64,000 bases of DNA, taken from contig CM077594.1 in assembly GCA_039654915.1 (NCBI GenBank), positions 17,483,001-17,547,000 on the forward strand. Direction: 5' to 3'. This document shows, one piece after another, positions 29,642 through 42,167 of this stretch (within the stretch, counting starts at the first letter, position 1; each line of letters begins with the position of its first letter). The notes beneath the pieces were generated by a model. It saw nothing but the letters and a program-made list of their open reading frames with translations. It did no database searches and was not told the origin of the DNA. Origin of the DNA: Aquilaria yunnanensis. Its lineage: Eukaryota; Streptophyta; Magnoliopsida; Malvales; Thymelaeaceae. Position numbers and translations under genes: made by a program.

Positions 29642-30306
29642 TCTAGTGTTAGGCCTAAATACCCATTCAACCCTTGAACTCGGCTAAACAGGACATCCCC
29701 CCCTTCCCCCCTGCCCCATTGAACTTCAACTTGGTTTAACTTAACCCTTAAATTTACTTAAATAGGTCAGTCGACTCCTTTACTTTGACTGACCCAAGTG
29801 TCGACTGACCCATGCCCATCACTTAATAGGGTTTTCATAGACACTGTTCATCATTGTCTGCCAAGTCACGGGAAATGACAAAATTAGTAATTTGGAGACA
29901 CAAAATAATTTTTAGGGTTATAATTGTAACTTCTGATGAATAATAGGGAGTAAATGAAAGTCTTATTATAATACTATCCCAAACTTCCTAATTGTTCACT
30001 GATTTACGTTGATTTTAGAAATGTTACAAAAAAAAAACTATCTTCTTCCTCAGGACGAGTGGATTCAGCATGGGGCATTACTTCTTGGTGTGGCTAATTC
30101 TCCCTAGTTAGAAAACGAAAGCAAAGGGTATAGATGACTTTGTCTTGCAAGATTTTTAGGCCAATTTTTTTGTCTTATGTTGCTCCAACAATATTCTCCA
30201 TCCTTAAGTTGCTATCGTGACCCTTGACAAGGTTGGGATTTAGGTCGAACTCATCGGCACCATCAATGGCAAGATCAATTTTCGGGTAAAGGTCAAGGGT
30301 TGGGAA

Positions 30307-31723
30307 TATTGGATTTGTTCCATTCATGGCTCACATTTATTTGATTTTGATGATAACAAAACATATTTGTTTTATGTGTTTCAAAGCTTTACCTAAATTG
30401 GTCTTTTATTGATAAAGTTTTGATCTTTGGAAGGAAAATTATTTCATAAGTATATTTGAAGTATTTATGTTGATTCAAGCATTGCTTGTGAAAGGAAGAA
30501 ATCATTTTGGAGAAAAATTCATTGAAGTTTGGAAGTTTGGAAATGAAAAAATCATGGAGCTACAGTTTCAACAAGGTGAAAATGTTTCAATGTGTTGAAA
30601 TTGGAGCCAGTTTTCAAACCTGAGAGCATTTTACTTCTGGATAAGAAAATTATTCGAGTGAAATTTTTTCAACCGGGTGAAACTGGAGTGATTTTTCGAA
30701 CCCGAGAGTATTTTGGTTTTGGAACAGAAAAACACTCGAGTGAAATTTTTTCAACCAGGTAAAACTGGAGCGATTTTTTGAACCCAAGAGCATTTTGGTT
30801 CTGGAACAGGAAAACACTCGAGTGAAAATTTTTCAACTGGGTGAAACATTGATTCCAGACTTGCGCGTGTTTCGATTCAAAAAATCTTTGAAAATTAATT
30901 ATAAATTCATGTCACGTCAGATTTCCACGTGTGTAAAGTGCAGATAGCTCATTAATTACCAATATAGCTGTTGGAGGTCAAACCTTGGATTTTGTTATCA
31001 GACAGAATTTTCAACCGAGTGAAAATATTTCACCCGGATGAAACTGGGCAACAGACGCGGTTTTCTGTCAAATTTGACAGCAATGGTCACCTGCTTTCTT
31101 GGAGACATTTCTGACCTTACCAACGGTTCTTCAACATCTCTTTGGCCCCCAAATAAGCATAAATACACGGACAATCACCTTGGAGATAACTCTTGGCTAT
31201 TAGAAATGAAGATTCATCATCAAATACTCATCAAAGTATTTATCATTTGAGAAAAGAGCCAAGAGTTGTGCTTTCACTTGTATATCTAGCTTGAATGCTA
31301 TTATGTGAGCTTGTGAGTTTATAAACGTTTCAAGTCTTAGAATCTCTTTAGTGTAGAGTGGTTTCTAGTGAGCCTTGAAGAAAACTAGGGAGTGGTTTCT
31401 AGTGAGCATTAAAGAAAACTAGAGATTGGTTGGGTGTGAACCTTGAAGAAAACACCATTGTAATTTTCATAAAGAGATAGTGGAGGAAATTTTAAGTGAG
31501 CAAGCTTGAGGAGAGAACGTAAACTCCGGTTGGTGGAGTTAAACCTCTATAAATCTCGGTGCACTTTTTCCTTGTCTCTATTTATATTTTGCTTTATATT
31601 TTCCTTATCCTTGCTTAGTTTGTTCTTGATTTTTGCTTAAGTAAATTTGGTTATAAAATTTGATTTTGCTAAAGTTTTTAATACAACCAATTCACCCCCC
31701 TCTTAGTTGCACTTGCACCAACA
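30307..31723 (+). mobile_element. Solo LTR, probably Copia-type, inside the MULE
   Basis: Begins TATTGG (TG changed to TA) and ends CCAACA at 31723; flanks GGGAA (30302-30306) and GAGAA (31724-31728) differ by one base. The start region 'TGATTTTGATGATAACAAAA' and the end 'AATTCACCCCCCTCTTAG' are typical of plant Copia LTRs. Contains about three ~90-bp repeats (30580-30850) built on GAGTGAAATTTTTTCAACC. Confidence 0.6.
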
Positions 31724-31742
31724 GAGAAGCAAAGGTCAATTT

Positions 31743-32002
31743 TGTTATGCGCAAATAATCTGAGCACCACAAATATGTGATGATATAGAGCAAAATTATT
31801 ACTCATCTTATTGATAACATGGTTATAAATAGCCTTGCAGACCTAAAGAAGAATACTGCTAAAACAGGAAGACTTTTACCACGCCATGCAACTATGTATG
31901 TGGATAACTAGGAAACAATTAAATGCTAACAACGTTAAAGACAGCCAGCTTATTCTCACAAAGTAAGCCTAATAATCCTAAGATAAGTCCTAACACATAT
32001 CA
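31743..32002 (-). repeat. Copia 3' LTR
   Basis: 260 bp, TGTTATGCGC...ACATATCA as written on the plus strand. It differs from the other LTR at about 8-10% of sites by eye, so this is an older insertion than the 16.7-kb element. Confidence 0.9.
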
Positions 32003-32009
32003 TACGTTC

Positions 32010-33560
32010 CCTTAAACTAGTTATCCAAGAACAATCAGCTTACCTCTGGGAGCTCACATACACCTAAGAGACTACGCAACTTCTGAAACAATTCAATCTT
32101 CAGAGTTTTAGTTAACACATCTACAACTTGATCTTGTGTTACACAATGCACTAATTGAACTGCTCCTTCCCTAGTCAGCTCATGCAGAAAGTGAAAATGC
32201 ACATCAATATGTTTACTCTTTCAATGCATAGCTGGATTATTAGACAGTTTAATTGTTGAGCTATTGTTACAGAAAATGGTTATGCATTCATCTCCATTAT
32301 AGCTAAGTTCCTTCAAAATCTTCTTTAACCTCACCACTTGACAAGCACAGGTAACTGTAGCAAATGAATTCAGCTTTTATTGTAGAGAGTGTCACTATTG
32401 GCTATTTCCGTGAAGACCATAAAACTGCAATTAAACTTAACATGAGAGCATATCCGAAAGTGCTCTTCTAGTCCTCCAAACATCCCGCATAATCACTGTC
32501 AGTATAGGCAGTCAAAACTTTGCTTCCTTCCTTCTTATACAATATGCCAAGGTTAACTGTCCCTTTTAAAAACCTCAGTAACATTTTTGCAACCATAAGA
32601 TGTATTTTCGTAGGCTGTGACATATGCCTACCAATCAAACTTACTGCCTACAACAAATTAGGACAAGCAGAAGTCAAATACATCAAACTTCCAACAAGTT
32701 GCTTGTATAAAGTGCTGTTAACTTCTGATCCATCTTCATCTTTTGCAATTTTGGATCCTGGAACAATGGGATTCTACACTTCATTGCTGTCTTCCTTCCC
32801 AAATCTTCTTAGCACATCCATGGTGTATTTCTTTTGATTGATGAAGATTCTTTCCTTAATATGTTGAACTTTAATTCCGAGAAAAATCTCACTCTTCCCA
32901 AGTCAGTCATAACAAATTCCTTCATCACTTAGCTTTTAAATTTCCTTATCATATGCACATCATCACCAGTGCAAATTAAGTCATCAACATATAGACTTAT
33001 AATTAGAAGCTTAACTTTATGATTTTTCTTCACAAAGAGTGTCTGCTCACTTATGCATTTTTCAAAACCCTCCCGTAAGAAATAACTTTCAATTCGACTA
33101 AACCAAGCCCAAGGTGCTTACTTTAGTCCATATAGGGATTTGACTAGCTTGTAAACTTTGTAAGGCTCTTCTTTTTTTTAATAACTCGTAGGTTGTTCCA
33201 TAAATACATCCTCCTCTAGTTCACCATGCAAGAAGGCTAATTTAATATCAAGTTGGTATATAGTCTAACTTCTTTGAGCTATAAGGGCGGGAATTACTCT
33301 AACAGTGTTTAGCTAAGCCACTAGAACAAATACCTATGAGCAATCAACACTATACTCCTGCACATAGCCTTTTGCTACCAACCGAGCCTTGTATTTTTTA
33401 ACCTCCCCGTACTCATTTAACTTTTTCTTATAAATCCACCTGACTCCAATTCGTTTAGCTCCTTCAGGTAGATTAGTGACAAACCATGTGTCATTCTTCT
33501 TAATAGATTTAATTTCAGAATCCATGGCTTGCGTCTAATGTTTACTTTTGACAGCTTCTT
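32010..33560 (-). pseudogene. Copia reverse transcriptase/RNase H remnant
   Basis: The minus-strand frame 33525-33334 has KKNDTWFVTNLPEGAKRIGV and KARLVAKGY, the start of the RVT_2 domain. Further down, after a frameshift and stops, follow YQLDIKLAFLHGELEEDVF and the catalytic YVDD (32980-32991). The active-site aspartates survive, but the frame does not. RNase H sequence is presumed in 32010-32450 and is too decayed to place motifs. Confidence 0.85.
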
Positions 33561-34017
33561 CAAAACTCATAGGACCCGTACTTGTAAACAAGGCTAGATT
33601 CATATTGATATCTTCATCACACAAATTTGCTCCAGTGATGTAATCTTGCATCCAGGCATGCGCTCTCCTAAGTTTTCCTTCTTTCGAACTTGAACTTGAA
33701 AGGCTAGAAGATTCTTTCCTTACTCATCTTGGAGTTGATGTTCGATACTTGCAAGGCTTGATAAATGCTCATTATGATCATCAGGATCAGCAGAACTAGT
33801 GTCATCTTCATTTTCAAACTCACTCAATACGTTACTTAACTCCATGTCTTCTCCCCATTTTAAGTCTTGTTGTTCATGTTTTTTGGCCTAATCTCATCCT
33901 TTATTTTCTTAAAAAAAAAAAAAACACATAATGCCTAACAATTATTATTATTATTATTTGTGATTGCATTAAACGGTTTATAACCCTTCGATTTTTCACT
34001 TACTCCAAGAAAGATAT

Positions 34018-35420
34018 TGTAGGGTTTCGGGAGCCAAACAAGCGTAGTTAAATATAATCAAAACCCTGTAGGATCCAAGTGAAACGGGGTAAATTGGGTA
34101 TTCAAAATTTTTATACCTAATTTAGTTGAGATCTTTCACCCAACTGTTGAGTCGAATCACAAAACCTAAACAGTTAACATGTTCAAGCTCTATAAGGTAT
34201 CCACATAAGCCTTTCGGGATCACCATGCTTCCACCATGTCTCGGCAGATGCGGTTCTCTTGCGCTCACAGTGCTAACTTGTATCCTCCAAAGAATGACAA
34301 GAGAAGAGTGCGGCTAGAACTTTTGGGAGGCTAGGGCAAGAGCTACAAAATTTTGACTATGTGATGTATTTATAGTTAGACTTAACTTCCAAGTCTATGG
34401 GTTTCAAAGCCCTAATCCAATTAGGCTTTAATTTTATGTTTAATAATGGCTTAACTTTTAGGCCATTTATTAATACGAAATTATCATGAAACCATAACCC
34501 AAATAAATTAGCTCATGCATTCAAATAATCAAAATAGGCTTTATATGTACGACCCAATAGGTTCTTACCACATTGGCAATGATCATAAATCACATTTATA
34601 ATCATAAGTAATGAGCGGTGTCTAATAATATATCATTGCTACCTAAGGACAAGATTATCGGTGATTCGACTAAACCTTTATAATCATTATCCGTATATGT
34701 CATTGTCTCTTTATCCAATATCAAGACTAAGCATGAAACATGGAATGTGTCACTCTCGTACAGCCCAATTTTTGATTTTTTGATTATCGAGTAGACTAAC
34801 TTAAACTGATGACATTGATATCGTATATTAACTCATTTGAGTATGGCCATGCATTTTCTTAGTCTTACTCTATCAAGCGGCTCAAAGATATCATTCCCGT
34901 TACATTGGAGAGATAAATCTCAACTTAATTATAAAAAACCCTCCGCATGATATGTGATATACCCAATGACCTCATTCAAATTCACTCAGTTATGAGCAAC
35001 AAAGGGAAGTATCAAAGTATGTGACTCACATATAAGAAACCTTGATGATCTTAGGTCAAAGGACTACATATATCATGATCACTATGAGAATCACTTATGA
35101 CACTCATATAATGATCCATGTAGCATTCTCATGGTGGGTCGGTCCAGTACACAAGTTCTCCAACTTATACCCATATGTAGACTACATATCTTATATTAGT
35201 TTCCACATATGCTAGTTGTTATGTATTATTGTAACCCGCTCCACGATAATACTAGACTAGGGACATTTAAGAATATCATTATTCTAGGGTTATAATTATG
35301 TTTATTACGTTACCCAGAAACAAAACAACAAACATAATTACTGGATTAATGCCTTAATAAAATATCATGAATCAATGTGCAAAAATACAATCATCTTATA
35401 ATTGGATTTTGGGCACAACA
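34018..35420 (-). mobile_element. Solo LTR inserted in the Copia integrase-RT region
   Basis: It separates the integrase-side end (DAKRTKLEDKNISCI) from the rest of the same motif (FLGVSEKSKGYK). Minus-strand ends are TGTTGTGCCCAAAATCC and CGAAACCCTACA; a TATA box ACTATAAATACATC lies near 34370 on the minus strand. Flanks GATAT (34013-34017) and GATAC (35427-35431) look like a duplication with six extra bases (CTAATA) at the right end, so the right border is uncertain by six bases. Confidence 0.6.
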
Positions 35421-36470
35421 CTAATAGATACAACTGATATTTTTATCTTCCAATTTGGTCCTCTTAGCATCAGGCACATGCACGTGACACACATAGCCAA
35501 ATACTCTGAAATGATTCACATAAGGCTTCATTCCATTCCAAGTTTCATATGGTGTTATGTCCTTTAAGGCAGCAGTTAGGCATCAGTTTAGAACATAAAT
35601 GGACCAATTAACTACTTCAAGCCAAAATGTTCTTAGAACTCCTTTTTCCAACATTATGCATCTTACCATATTCATTACTGTTTGATTCATTCTTTCTACA
35701 ACTCCATTTTATTAAGGAGTGAAGACAGTAGTCAGTTGCCTCCTTATTCCATTCTCCTTGCAAAAAATATCAAACTCACTTGAAGTGAACTCTTTTCCTC
35801 AATCTGTGCATAGACATTTGATACATAGGCTAGTTTTTTTCTCCACATAAGCCTTAAATAGTTTGAAAAGGGGAAAATGCTTCTAATATCTCAGTTAGAA
35901 AGTAGGACAACGCTTTCCAACTAAAGTCATCAATGAAACACAACAAATACTTCTTTTGACTATTAGAGATTGAGGAGATTGGCCTACAAAAATTGGCATG
36001 TATAAGCTTAAGCTTCTGTGAAGCCCTCCATACACTACTTCTTGGTATAAGTTCTCTGTGTTGCTTGCCCTTCAGGCAGTTTGTATATACTACATCTAAA
36101 ACAGAAAATTAAGGCAATCTTTACATAATGTTCTTCTGCTGCAAGGTTTTCATTCCCTTAAGGCTGCTATGCCTGAGTCTACAGTGCCAAAGATGAGCGA
36201 GACTTTGATCAGTTGTATTAAAACAAGTTTCTTGGTGTACCTAAGATTGATGTAGAGACCTAGCCATGAGGACAAACATTCGATTTGCTGTCATTTCTGT
36301 CTGAATACTTTGCCCTTTCTATGGATGATAAATCATGCACTTTTCTGACTAAATTAATATGGCCAGTCCTCTCTCCTACAACTATCCTATGCTTAATAGA
36401 TTTTTTTTCAGTTCAGGCACAAAGAATACTTCAGTAAGAATTTAGTTTGTCCCATTTATCTTCAATTTGA
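35421..36470 (-). pseudogene. Copia integrase remnant
   Basis: The minus strand near 35720-35640 reads NGVVERMNQTVMNMVRCIML, the conserved C-terminal integrase core, preceded by stops. Near 35560-35440 it reads PYVNHFRVFGYVCHVHVPDA, the following conserved block. The gene is full of stops. Confidence 0.85.
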
Positions 36471-36474
36471 CACT

Positions 36475-37137
36475 CTATTTACCAACAAAACTGATTTTTG
36501 TATTATTCCCCAATCTCACCTTTTGCTGAAAGTCTTCATTCAAGTCAGAAAACAAGACCTTATTACCACACATATGATTGCTGAAGCCTGAGTCCAAAAA
36601 CCATAGTTCATCCCTCAATTGTCCAATAGTTTCAGTATGGGTCATTAACAACATCTCATCTTGTTCATCTGTTTTTGCATAGTTTATCATAAGCCACTCA
36701 TATTGATAATGCCCAAGTTTATGACACCTGTAGTATTTAATGATGACTCTGTTGAATGCTTGACGTGCTCTTCCTCTTCCCCTACCTCGAAACGAAATTC
36801 TACCATGACCTCTACTATTTCCAGCAGCTCTTTGTCCATAAGAAACTCTGAGCACTTGTTCTTCATTACTCTGTCTTTGAAATTTTTGTTAATAAACTAT
36901 CAATGAACTTTGCAACTCATCAATGAAAAGCAAATCAATATCTTTGGATTCTTCAATTGTACATACTATGTAATTGAAGTTTTCAGTCCACAATTTCATA
37001 ATTTTTTCCACAACAGTTACATCTTTCATATTCTCACCATTAACACACACCCGGTTGGCTACTGTCATGACTTTTGTAAAATAGTCTGTGATAGTCTCGC
37101 TTGGTTTCATCTCAAGGGTTTCAAAATCTTTGCACAA
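36475..37137 (-). pseudogene. Copia gag and protease remnant
   Basis: The frame 37137-36889 matches a Copia gag (UBN2-type) segment (LEMKPSETITDYFTKV). The frame 36855-36475 has an arginine/glycine-rich stretch, a zinc knuckle with a lost final cysteine (CHKLGHYQYE) and the protease active site WFLDSG. The two frames are separated by stops. Confidence 0.85.
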
Positions 37138-37528
37138 AGCTTGAAGAATCGATCATTTCACCTTTACACTTTCTTCATAGCTTTTTTTCATCGAGTCCTA
37201 GATTTATTTAGAGGTATCTTTTTGCAATATCATCTCCAAAATTATCTTGTCAATTGATTAAAACAAATAGTTCTTTGTCTTCATATTTTTCCACTTCAAC
37301 TCATTGAGTTCCTTTTGTTGTGCTTCATAAGCATAACTCCTTTTGCTGGTTCCTTATAACCAATCTCCACCAGATGCCAATACTTCTTTGACCTGAGAAA
37401 ATTCTCCATGAGCATACTCTAATGGTCATAGTGACGCTCAAACCGAGGAATGACAGGTTGGACTAAGTTTCCCTCACTCGCCATCTTTTCTTCTTCCTTT
37501 CAAAGTCACTCATGATCATTCGCTCGCT

Positions 37529-37540
37529 CTGATACCAGTT
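37529..37540 (-). promoter_or_regulatory. Copia primer-binding site, initiator tRNA-Met
   Basis: Minus strand TGGTATCAGAGC, three to four bases inside the LTR, the standard Copia primer site. Confidence 0.9.
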
Positions 37541-37800
37541 TGTCATGCGCAAATAGTCTGAGCACCACAAATATGTGATGATATAAAGCAAAACTACTAC
37601 TCATCTTATTGATAACATGGTTATAAATAGCCTTGTAGACCTAAACAAGAATATTACTAAAATAGGAAAACTTCTACCACACCATGCAACTCTATACGTG
37701 GATAACTAGGAAACAATTAAATGCTAACCACGTTAAAGGCGGCTAGCTTGTTATCACAAATTAAGCCTAATAATCCTAAGATAAGTCCTAATACATATCA
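37541..37800 (-). repeat. Copia 5' LTR
   Basis: 260 bp, pairs with 31743-32002. Followed by target duplication AATTT at 37801-37805. Confidence 0.9.
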
Positions 37801-38146
37801 AATTTTTTGGTGGAGCCAAGGGTCGAGAGAAGGATGCCCAGAGATTTTGGTTCAAGGATTGAGAAGCAAGATCGATTTTTGGGTGGAGGTCGGCGGTCAA
37901 TTGAGATGCCCAACTTGTTCATAGGTTCGGTTTTTGTTTGATGTAAAAGCAAGAAGGCTAGGTAGAAAATGAGGCAAACGACATCTAGTTTTAGTCCATC
38001 ATATGACACGCACAGTCAGTCAAAGAGGTGGACTAACCCATTTTAACAATTTTAGGGGTTGAGTTAAAGCAAGTTGAAATTCATGAGGTAAAGTGACGTG
38101 GTCACCCAAGTTCAGGGTTGAATAGGTATTTCGACCTTTAATGCTA

Positions 38147-38665
38147 TGGGTCTTGAAAAATTAACCAATTGTACCTTTTACTTTTTAGTGTTAATGATTC
38201 GAGGAAGCTATTTATCATAACCATTTGTTAATATTTTTACTTTTGACATTAAGCATAAATGTTTTTACCATGCAAAGACTAAAGGTGTTCATTTGGTTCG
38301 ATCGGTTTAGAATCGATCCGAATAGAACAATCCAATTAATTTTTGGTTTTTTGTAAATTTAATTCAAACCATCCGAATTACATATTAAAACTGAATCAAA
38401 CTTTCCAAATTATAACTCGGTTTTTTCAATTTTTATTTGACACATCCAAATTATAATTTAGTTTATCCAATTTTTATAATTCAATTTTTTATTAGAACTA
38501 ACACATGGTAAATCAAAAAATAAAATAAAACTTCAAAAAATATGATAAATTTTGATAATATTCCATTTATACCTAAATTTAAGGTTTGATTCATAACACA
38601 TAGACCGAAATTAAACAAAAATAACCTTATATATGTAGGGTTGACAAGTGTAATTATAAAATACG
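38147..38665. other. Intergenic, nothing recognised
   Basis: AT-rich with short imperfect repeats around 'AATTTAATTCAAACC' and 'CCGAATTA' (38290-38480), and related text after the next MITE (38930-39070), where phrases such as 'GTTCATTTGGTTCGATCGG' and 'TGAACACCCCTA' suggest that a longer decayed element with inverted ends may span about 38283-39082. Confidence 0.4.
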
Positions 38666-38667
38666 TA

Positions 38668-38912
38668 CTACATTCGTCTTGCAAAACTTGTCATTTTTAC
38701 TATTCATAACAATTAATTCATGATTTTTTTTCTTTTAAAATTTCTTAAACAAATATAAACTTTTTATATGAAAATAGTACATTAAAGACTCTAATTTATA
38801 AATATATATTTTTTAAATTTTTTTACAATATAAATTAATATGAATATATTTAAATTAAACTTTAGTAAAAAAAAAAAGGTAAAATGACCAATCTTTGTGA
38901 AATTGGTTGGAG
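38668..38912. mobile_element. Stowaway-like MITE
   Basis: Flanked by TA (38666-38667 and 38913-38914). Left end CTACATTCGTCTTGCAAAAC pairs imperfectly with the right end CACAAAGATTGG-type sequence read in reverse (CTCCAACCAATTTCAC), continuing into TTGTCATTTTTAC against TTGGTCATTTTAC. Confidence 0.8.
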
Positions 38913-39512
38913 TATTATTTTTTGGTTTATTCGGTTTTAAGTTTAAGAACCAATGACTGATCCGATAACTAAATAAGAAATTCGATTTTGATCCAATTCA
39001 AATAAAATATTTGAACCATTTTGTCCAATTCAGATAATCTATTGGAATTATTTAGTTTTTATACAAATAGTGAACACCCCTAAAAAAGGATACAATGATG
39101 TTGTAACTATGTAATTAAATATTCAACATTTTAGCTAGGTATTACTACTACATGCACTGGAAATATTGTTCAAGTTTTCTGTACAATATGATGTGGCAAC
39201 TAATTAGTAGATAATCAAATTTAAGTATCTTAAACACACTTTTTGTCAAAGTTTTACTATTTGTCATATTATATTACTGCTATGAAAGGCTATTAGTAAG
39301 TTTGAAATTTTATTACTTGACACTTTTGTTGTACGTGTACCCTTTTAAAAATGTAGGGGTGAAGGTAACTTTAATATAAATCTCACGATGTTAAGCATGC
39401 TATGTTAAGTTTTTAATTCACTCGAAAATACAAAATCATCTATCGTTGTGATTAAAGTTTCTTATCCTGAAAACTGATAAATTTATTAGAGGTGAGCCAC
39501 TTACCATCCGAA

Positions 39513-39586
39513 GGTCCCGTAGCTCAGTCGGTTAGAGCGTTGGTCTTATGAGCCGAAGGTCGCGAGTTCGAGCCTCGCCGGGACCA
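39513..39586 (+). tRNA. tRNA-Ile (anticodon UAU)
   Basis: Cloverleaf of 74 nt without an intron: acceptor GGTCCCG/CGGGACC, D arm GCTC/GAGC, anticodon stem TTGGT/GCCGA (with G-U pairs) and loop CTTATGA giving anticodon TAT, T arm GCGAG/CTCGC with loop TTCGAGC, discriminator A. Internal promoter boxes A (TAGCTCAGTCGG) and B (AGTTCGAGCC) are intact, and a TTTT stop for RNA polymerase III follows near 39593. It decodes AUA. Confidence 0.92.
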
Positions 39587-39599
39587 TCAGTGTTTTATT

Positions 39600-40249
39600 T
39601 TCTAATTTAATTATCTTTCCCTATTGGGTAGTTACATAACACCGCTAGGTTTATGTGAAATTAGAAATTTCTCCCATTTTTTAGAAATCTACATTTTACC
39701 CCTCAAAATAAAAGTAAAATGACATTTTATATTAAAATAGCAAGATAATTGACCATTCAAGCTGTGAAATAACATTAAAATATGACTAGATAGGTTAGCT
39801 TTATGGTAAGACAAGTAGTATACTGTTTAAATTGGACTTTGAAAATTTAATATTTAACAATGTAAAAAATGTTGCTCACGTTTAGGGGTTAAATTATAGG
39901 TTTCTGAAACATGGGGCAAGAATTTAATTTATTATGAACTTTAAGGGTGCTTTTTGTAGTTTAGCTTTTTCCGTTTGAAAATGACAGATCGAGTTTTATG
40001 TATCTATACATTTTATTTTTCAAACAAAAACTAGAAAACGAGATCTAACAGCACATGAAACAGGAAAAAGAAAATGATGTTTTCAGTTATATAAACCAAG
40101 AAAAAAGAGATTGATAAAGAGTTCTATGTCATAAATTCAACAAAAAACAAACGTACATATAACTTTTATTAAAGTACATAAAAATGAGCTGCTCATGCAT
40201 ATACAATACTATTAGAATAAAAAAGGAGGAGAAACTCATAAATAACTAA
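39600..40249. other. Intergenic, nothing recognised
   Basis: AT-rich sequence between the tRNA gene and the next MITE; no frame or site supported. Confidence 0.5.
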
Positions 40250-40456
40250 ATAGGGTTTCAACTAATTTGATTTAAATTTTTTCATATTATTGTTTGTTAG
40301 AAAAAAAATTTAAAAAATACATTTAGTAACTATGGGTCTTGATTTATTATTCATATATAAAGGTTTTTTATTTATATGTTAAAACTTTGAAAATAAAAAA
40401 TTATAGATTAATTGTTGAAAAGTGATGGTATAAAGAATTTGTAACAGATGAAGTAG
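40250..40456. mobile_element. Decayed Stowaway-type MITE related to 3725-3959
   Basis: The interior (TTTGATTTAAATTTTTTCAT, 'GGTCTTGATTTATTATTCAT', 'AAAATTATAGATTAATTG') is collinear with the MITE at 3725. The right end ...AGATGAAGTAG before TA is kept; the left end is mutated. Confidence 0.65.
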
Positions 40457-40673
40457 TAAGTATCTCACTTGCCGCAATAAGATTGACGGTAACAAATTTG
40501 TCATAATGATAAACAATAGTATAAATTTTTTTTTAAGTTATAAATAAATTTGTTTTTATTAATGATTTAATTAGAGAAAAGCTAGGACCAATTCGTTTGT
40601 AATTAACACTCTTTAAGAATGCCTTAATGATGAGTCAGGTTGTTACAAACACCGAGCTCATAGTTGATCTAGT

Positions 40674-41313
40674 TAGAGGTGTTTAGTGGGAAAGGCCGAC
40701 CCCACCCAACCCAAGCCCGGCTTGCGGTCAAAGCCGATCCAGGCCGATCAAAGCCCGGCTTGGCCCAGCCCAGAGAAAGGTAGGCTAGTTATAGGCCTGG
40801 GGGAGGAGGATGTCCTAAGTGAGCCCGGATTGGGGCCTGGGCCCAGGCTTGGCGGGTTAATCTGAACATTTATTCTTCATTTTATTCAAAAAAGTAGGTA
40901 AATTACACTTTAAGGCCCTCCAATGACTCTAGCTTATTTTTTAACCTCAAATTTTATTTTATCAACTCCAACAACTAGTAACAACTAGTTTTTTAGGCCG
41001 TTTTTGTCGACAAAAATGATATCTCTTACAAATAAAAATGCCACTCTAATTTTTTTAGTGTTATTTGATTTTTTTTAATTAATAAAATCTAGTATAGTTG
41101 TGGTGGTCCCTCCTTTAAAAGAAATGATAATGTAAAACTAGTTAAATAAATTTTAATTTTTTTAAAAGAAAAAAGCATGACCCAGGCCCAGGCCTACAAC
41201 CGGCCCGGTCAGGCTCAACATTGCCCAGCCCACCTTCAAGCGGGCCATGCCCAAGGCCTCATCAACCCAGGCCGAGGGCCGGCTACACCAAGTTAGCCCG
41301 CTAAACATACGAA
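40674..41313. mobile_element. GC-rich-ended MITE, probably hAT-type
   Basis: Ends rich in GGCC/GCCC (40695-40860 and 41170-41290) in an otherwise AT-rich area. Outer ends TGTTTAGTGGG and, reversed, TGTTTAGCGGG pair. This resembles common plant hAT-related elements with GGGCCGGGCC ends. No clear 8-bp duplication was found. Confidence 0.5.
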
Positions 41314-42157
41314 AATGGACAAATAAGCTAGCTGTATTACATCATCAACCACACATAAATCTTTAAACGTGTCTTGTACGACCAATACAGCCAACCCTAT
41401 CCGGTCCCTTTTAACACTTTAACGTATGAGTTTTTACTCCAAATGAAATAGTGGTAGATTTTTATTTTTATTTTTATAACCAGAAGCATGAAAAGACCTA
41501 GAAGGGATTAACAGACAATAAAGATGCCGCGTAGAATTTTGGAAGTGATTAGGATATCCTTTCATAAAATGGGGAACGAAACAGTGTTGGCGAATCTGGT
41601 TTGGGCAGCACATCACAATCAAACCGGGTCATTTGTTTGTTCTCCTGTCCTGTCACTCTATTGCCTCTTTGTGTATTGATTTTTCACAGCTACATCACAA
41701 ATCAGACCAACTAACACGTCCACGGAGTACAAAACCCAAACGCACAGCTCTTTCAACCTGGCCGTTGGCCTCCTTGATTGATGAGAGAGGGTAGACCACA
41801 AAGACTTTCTCCTCCCCTTTTATTATTATATATATATTTTTTAATATTTTCTTTTTATTTTCTTGATACAATGGCATACGCGCTCACACCTACACACACA
41901 TATATATATTTACTTCAAATACAAAATTTTTCTTACCTGTTAAGTTGTTAATGAAAGCTAGCTCAGGTAAGTAAGGATCCAATACTTCAAGTCAAAGTAT
42001 TTATATTTGATTTTAGTCATCAAATATCTCTCAATTATAGATGATCTGTTAGCACTTAGCACCATACTAATAAAAGTTAGTTGATTTATGCGTCTAACCT
42101 AACTTAAATTTGAATTCTGTATACTGCTTAATGAGTTCATGAAATTACGCTAATATA
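41314..42157. other. Intergenic, nothing recognised
   Basis: Short frames at 41434-41877 on the minus strand have no known domain. Contains an AT microsatellite near 41820-41850. Confidence 0.5.
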
Positions 42158-42167
42158 ATAATTTGTA

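Larger units (their letters stand above)
31743..37800 (-). mobile_element. Copia retrotransposon, minus orientation, degenerate
   Basis: Two 260-bp LTRs, at 31743-32002 and 37541-37800, aligned along their whole length; perfect target duplication AATTT at 31738-31742 and 37801-37805. On the minus strand the order is LTR, primer site, gag, protease, integrase, reverse transcriptase/RNase H, LTR, as in Copia. Many stops and frameshifts plus an internal solo LTR make it inactive. Confidence 0.93.
29652..38136. mobile_element. Old Mutator-like (MULE-type) element, hosting later insertions
   Basis: Long inverted ends: GGCCTAAATACCCATTCAAC on the left pairs with ...GGTTGAATAGGTATTTCGACC on the right, and similarity continues inward for about 150 bp. 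Ten-base flanks TCTAGTGTTA (29642-29651) and TTTAATGCTA (38137-38146) match at 7 of 10 positions, and all three differences are transitions, as expected for an old, methylation-decayed duplication. Without its insertions the element is about 1.0 kb and non-coding. The end GGCC(C/T)AAA resembles the MITE at 42168. Confidence 0.7.
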
